NCBI GenBank assembly: GCA_028751055.1
Contig: JAQZDD010000029.1
Location: 1-8,548 of the forward strand
Source of the DNA: Euryarchaeota archaeon Ods04
Lineage (GTDB): Archaea; Halobacteriota; Halobacteria; Halobacteriales; Halorutilaceae
Length of the DNA stretch: 8,548 bases
Direction of reading: 5' to 3'
The notes below the pieces were generated by a model. It saw only the letters and a list, made by a program, of their open reading frames with translations, was not told where the DNA came from and searched no databases. Positions 6,778 to 8,548 of the stretch are shown here, in pieces; position 1 is the stretch's first letter; every line of letters starts with the position of its first letter. The translations under genes and the position numbers were made by a program.

Positions 6778-6921
6778 TCAGTCGTCTTCACGCCACTCGG
6801 AAGAAACCTCCTCGTCCAGCTTAGAGACGATTCTATTCTGTGTTTCTCGGTCGATTTCGGAGAACTGTTTCTCAGCGCGTGGTGACATACTCCAGTTCCA
6901 GCTACTCGGCTTCGAGTTCAT
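6778..6921 (-). pseudogene. Truncated RelE/ParE-type toxin (N-terminal part only)
   Basis: A 47-codon frame from ATG 6921 to TGA at 6778-6780. The residues WNWSMSPRAEKQFSEIDRET followed by QNRIVSKLDEEVSSEWRE read like the start of a haloarchaeal RelE-family mRNA-interferase toxin: a first strand, then a helical hairpin with the family's ERIVSKLDE...EWR pattern. Such toxins run to about 85-95 residues, with core strands and catalytic basic residues in the second half; that half is missing here. The sequence past the stop is the 3' end of sdhA, so the gene seems cut off by a deletion or junction near 6773-6780. It lies 65 bases downstream of an RHH gene on the same strand, the arrangement of an antitoxin-toxin pair. 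A well-spaced TATA box suggests it is still transcribed. It could instead be a functional small protein. The toxin assignment is from remembered family patterns. Confidence 0.65.
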
Positions 6922-6943
6922 ATCCGGAGTTCATTCTCAGCGG

Positions 6944-6949
6944 CTTATA
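6944..6949 (-). promoter_or_regulatory. TATA box before the toxin remnant
   Basis: On the minus strand ATAAATGTATAAGCCG contains TATAAG, centred about 26 bases upstream of the ATG at 6921. This is the ideal distance for a leaderless haloarchaeal transcript. It supports that ATG as the start and suggests independent expression of the short frame. Confidence 0.6.
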
Positions 6950-6986
6950 CATTTATCTGAAACACGTATCACACATGTCACTCTTT

Positions 6987-7265
6987 TCAGATGTTCTGCA
7001 GGTCATATCTTTCCTTCACCTCTTCGCTGTCAACGCCTTCACCCATCTCAAACTCCGCCTCGCTAACTGCCATGTCCTTCCAGAACCCCGCCCCCTCGGG
7101 ATGTTTGACGGCTTCGCGCATAGCGTACCGTATGAACTCGCTCCTGCTGTTGAAGCCGCGCTCGCGCCACGTCTCGTCTACGACATCAAGAAACTGTTCT
7201 GAGATACGGAGGTTGATACGGTCTATCTCGGGGTCGTCAGCACCCTTCTCTTCCGTTTCGGACAT
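6987..7265 (-). CDS. Ribbon-helix-helix protein (antitoxin-like / CopG-type regulator)
   Basis: The product is 92 residues. After an acidic start (MSETEEKGADDPE), residues about 14-50 form a ribbon-helix-helix domain. IDRINLRISEQFLDVVDETW gives the strand and first helix, and RGFNSRSEFIRYAMREAV gives the second helix, with the NSRSEFIR turn typical of the fold. RHH dimers bind DNA through the paired strand. The C-terminal half (about 55-92, ending in an acidic helix EEVKERYDLQNI) resembles the toxin-binding tail of RHH antitoxins. A RelE-like toxin remnant lies 65 bases downstream on the same strand. I chose the ATG at 7265 over an in-frame ATG nine codons upstream, because the shorter form starts at the normal place and leaves palindromic DNA at the promoter. 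Autoregulation is likely. It may now act as a solitary regulator. Confidence 0.82.
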   Translation of the reverse strand: MSETEEKGADDPEIDRINLRISEQFLDVVDETWRERGFNSRSEFIRYAMREAVKHPEGAGFWKDMAVSEAEFEMGEGVDSEEVKERYDLQNI

Positions 7266-7291
7266 ACGAGCGTATGTACATAACACGTACA
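7262..7291. promoter_or_regulatory. Palindromic operator candidate at the RHH gene start
   Basis: The sequence holds a perfect 7-base inverted repeat with a 2-base spacer (ACATACG AG CGTATGT, 7262-7277). Overlapping it is the perfect palindrome TATGTACATA (7273-7282). GTACA also occurs twice, at 7276-7280 and 7287-7291, 11 bases or about one helical turn apart. The cluster covers the RHH start codon and the promoter side of it. RHH proteins typically bind such short repeated elements cooperatively, so this may be the autoregulatory operator. No binding has been shown. Confidence 0.5.
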
Positions 7292-7298
7292 CAAAAAC

Positions 7299-7420
7299 CT
7301 ATCCGTCCTCGCGCTCCGTCGCCCACTCCAGAAGCGGCTGTAGCCTCTCGCGTAGTTCGTGTCCGTCGTCCGCCGGAGCGACGACGGCAAGCCTCCGACA
7401 GAAACAATACGAAGCCGTCC
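7299..7420 (-). pseudogene. Possible C-terminal coding remnant (unrecognised)
   Basis: In the minus-strand frame ending at TAG (7299-7301) the sequence reads like a genuine protein tail: LAVVAPADDGHELRERLQPL followed by LEWATEREDG and stop. The codons have high G/C at third positions and the residue mix is typical of haloarchaeal proteins. Going upstream the frame degrades (TASYCFCRR) and enters the opposite-strand gene at 7432, with no credible start codon. The upper boundary given is therefore approximate. It may be the broken end of a lost gene. I cannot name a family, and a chance open frame in GC-rich DNA remains possible. Confidence 0.35.
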
Positions 7421-7431
7421 TCGGTTGTAGT

Positions 7432-8055
7432 ATGGAGATGGACAGCCTAAGCGAGACGCTCGGTTTCGTCGTCGGCGGCGCGGCTTTCCTGTTCTTCGCC
7501 TCAGCCGGAAGTATCGGCGCGGGAGTCGTCGCGGGCTTCTTAGCCTATCTTTTCGTCGACGAGTACGTCGGCGGGGACGACGAGACGACCGAAACAGACC
7601 AGACATGGGGAGACAGCACCGACGACACGTCGGCGGGGGTGTTGGCAGAAATCACGGTCGAAGGACCGGAGGGCGATGTGCTCGGCGTCGTTCCGGACAG
7701 CATGGAAGGCTTTAACGAGAGGTACTCAGTCCGCGCCACTACCCTCCATCCGGTTACGGTCGAACTCGAACCCACCAGAGAGTACGCGCCCGCGCAGTTC
7801 GTCCGTCGCGTCGCCGAGAAGGTCGGATACGGCGACTCGAAAGTCGTCAACCGTGTCGCGCCCGAACTTCCTGAGAGGGTGGAGACAGAGGTGAAAAGGC
7901 GCGTACGGACTGACCTCGACAGACGGATAAACGCCGACTCCGCGGCGGACTCACCTGTCGTCGGCTTCAGCGACGTACGCGCCGCCGCCGACTTCGACGG
8001 CTTCACGTACGAAGTCATGTACATGCCCGAGTACGTCAAGACTGACGACGGCTGA
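7432..8055 (+). CDS. Hypothetical protein with N-terminal membrane hairpin
   Basis: The product is 207 residues and is not recognised. Residues about 10-43 (GFVVGGAAFLFFASAGSIGA, then GVVAGFLAYLF) form one or two closely spaced Gly/Ala-rich membrane helices. A disordered acidic Thr/Asp linker follows (about 47-66). The C-terminal domain (about 67-205) is soluble and mixed alpha/beta: AGVLAEITVEGPEGDVLGVV, TTLHPVTVELEP, a helical basic region (ETEVKRRVRTDLDRRI), and a last strand FTYEVMYMPEY. The open frame extends far upstream, but that part is antisense to the RHH gene and looks non-coding. I chose the ATG at 7432; the ATG two codons later is also possible. A weak ACAATAC lies about 26 bases upstream. 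It converges on the MaoC gene with 14 bases between stops. Confidence 0.75.
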   Translation: MEMDSLSETLGFVVGGAAFLFFASAGSIGAGVVAGFLAYLFVDEYVGGDDETTETDQTWGDSTDDTSAGVLAEITVEGPEGDVLGVVPDSMEGFNERYSVRATTLHPVTVELEPTREYAPAQFVRRVAEKVGYGDSKVVNRVAPELPERVETEVKRRVRTDLDRRINADSAADSPVVGFSDVRAAADFDGFTYEVMYMPEYVKTDDG

Positions 8056-8069
8056 GACGTACGAGGCGG

Positions 8070-8504
8070 CTATCGACGCTCGAAAAGCACGTGCGGCTGC
8101 ATCGACATCACGACTTCGCCGTCTTGGTTCAGAACCTCCTTTTCGTACCGTACGATACCCGTCGTTTCGTCGCGCGGCTTCTTCTCCGTCACTTCTGTGC
8201 GAACCGAGAGCGTGTCGCCCGGGTAGACGGGCGCGTGCCATCTCAGGTTGCCGACGCCGAGCGCGCCGGTCGACGCCCATTCGTCGAGATGGTGGTCTAC
8301 GGTCATACGCATCACGACGGCGGCGGTAAACCATCCGCTCGCCACCAGACCGCCGAAGAAGCTCTCGAGTGCCGCCTCCTCGTCGACATGGAAAGGCTGA
8401 GGGTCGTACTTCTCGGCGAACTCAACCATCTCATCCTTCGTTACCGTGCGACCGCCGAACTCTACCGTGTCTCCGGGTTCTATGTCCTCGTAGTATGTCG
8501 TCAT
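8070..8504 (-). CDS. MaoC-like (R)-specific hydratase / dehydratase, hot-dog fold
   Basis: The product is 144 residues, normal for a single-domain MaoC protein. YYEDIEPGDTVEFGGRTVTK is the usual N-terminal strand pair. FAEKYDPQPFHVDEEAALES followed by FFGGLVASGW is the hydratase motif, with Asp34 and His39 as the catalytic pair and the SGW turn where many relatives have HG. NLRWHAPVYPGDTLSVRTEV is the conserved second-half signature. Enzymes of this family add water to, or remove it from, enoyl-CoA type substrates in fatty-acid, polyhydroxyalkanoate or related acyl-CoA metabolism; the actual substrate cannot be read from the sequence. The ATG at 8504 gives the normal family start. Weak TTTTG in the minus-strand sequence about 26-30 bases upstream may be its TATA element. 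Neighbouring genes give no pathway context. Confidence 0.9.
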   Translation of the reverse strand: MTTYYEDIEPGDTVEFGGRTVTKDEMVEFAEKYDPQPFHVDEEAALESFFGGLVASGWFTAAVVMRMTVDHHLDEWASTGALGVGNLRWHAPVYPGDTLSVRTEVTEKKPRDETTGIVRYEKEVLNQDGEVVMSMQPHVLFERR

Positions 8505-8548
8505 GCGCCAACGTTATGCGGACAGAGAACAAAAGCTTACGTATGGCA

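Noticed and set aside
6840..7202. Plus-strand frame of 120 codons with some hydrophobic stretches
   Set aside because: It overlaps the toxin remnant and the RHH gene on the opposite strand and has no plausible promoter or domain.
6991..7431. N-terminal extension of the 207-residue hypothetical protein by 147 codons
   Set aside because: The extension is antisense to the RHH gene and Ser-rich; the ATG at 7432 marks the change to natural protein composition.
6773..7431. Insertion sequence or integration site as the cause of the decayed region
   Set aside because: No transposase fragment, terminal inverted repeats or target duplication could be seen; the palindromes here fit an RHH operator better.
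7223..7606. Arg-rich minus-strand frame of 127 codons
   Set aside because: The extreme Arg content marks a shadow frame; the better signal on this strand is the separate frame ending at 7299.

Overview
The window looks like a stretch of haloarchaeal (class Halobacteria or a close relative) chromosome. The predicted proteins are rich in Asp and Glu. Genes are tightly packed, several start codons sit about 25-26 bases downstream of a TATA-like box (leaderless transcription), and a succinate dehydrogenase operon is in the order sdhC-sdhD-sdhB-sdhA known from haloarchaea. By eye the base composition is only moderately GC-rich, and Ile is often encoded by ATA, which is uncommon in typical high-GC haloarchaea. 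A lineage with less extreme GC is therefore likely; I cannot name the species.

Layout. (1) 2-178: the last 58 codons of a plus-strand membrane protein. (2) 188-1575, minus strand: a two-gene operon of a winged-helix regulator with a C-terminal membrane segment and, overlapping it by ATGA, a secreted lipoprotein of LolA/LppX-like appearance. (3) 1704-3013, plus strand, divergent from (2): two TenA-family proteins in tandem, also joined by an ATGA overlap. The first has the active-site Cys (TenA_C) and the second has Glu at that position (TenA_E), suggesting salvage of damaged thiamine pyrimidine. (4) 3064-3396: a small acidic protein of unknown function. (5) 3439-6772: sdhCDBA, a complete respiratory complex II. 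SdhC and SdhD are the haem-b membrane anchor, SdhB carries ligand sets for three iron-sulfur clusters, and SdhA is the covalent-FAD subunit. A clear TATA box precedes sdhC.

(6) 6778-7265, minus strand: what looks like a decayed toxin-antitoxin locus. A ribbon-helix-helix (RHH) protein has palindromic operator-like DNA over its start codon. Downstream lies a 47-codon reading frame that resembles the N-terminal part of a RelE/ParE-type toxin, ends almost at the sdhA stop, and still has its own well-placed TATA box. (7) 7299-about 7420, minus strand: a possible leftover C-terminal coding tail. (8) 7432-8055, plus strand: an unrecognised protein with an N-terminal membrane hairpin. (9) 8070-8504, minus strand: a MaoC-type hot-dog dehydratase, convergent with (8).

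Most of the window is ordinary housekeeping content. The parts most worth a second look are the toxin remnant with its RHH partner and operator, the tandem TenA_C/TenA_E pair, and the membrane-tethered regulator coupled to a lipoprotein. No insertion sequence, CRISPR array, tRNA, rRNA or riboswitch was seen, and no gene-free stretch exceeds 300 bases.
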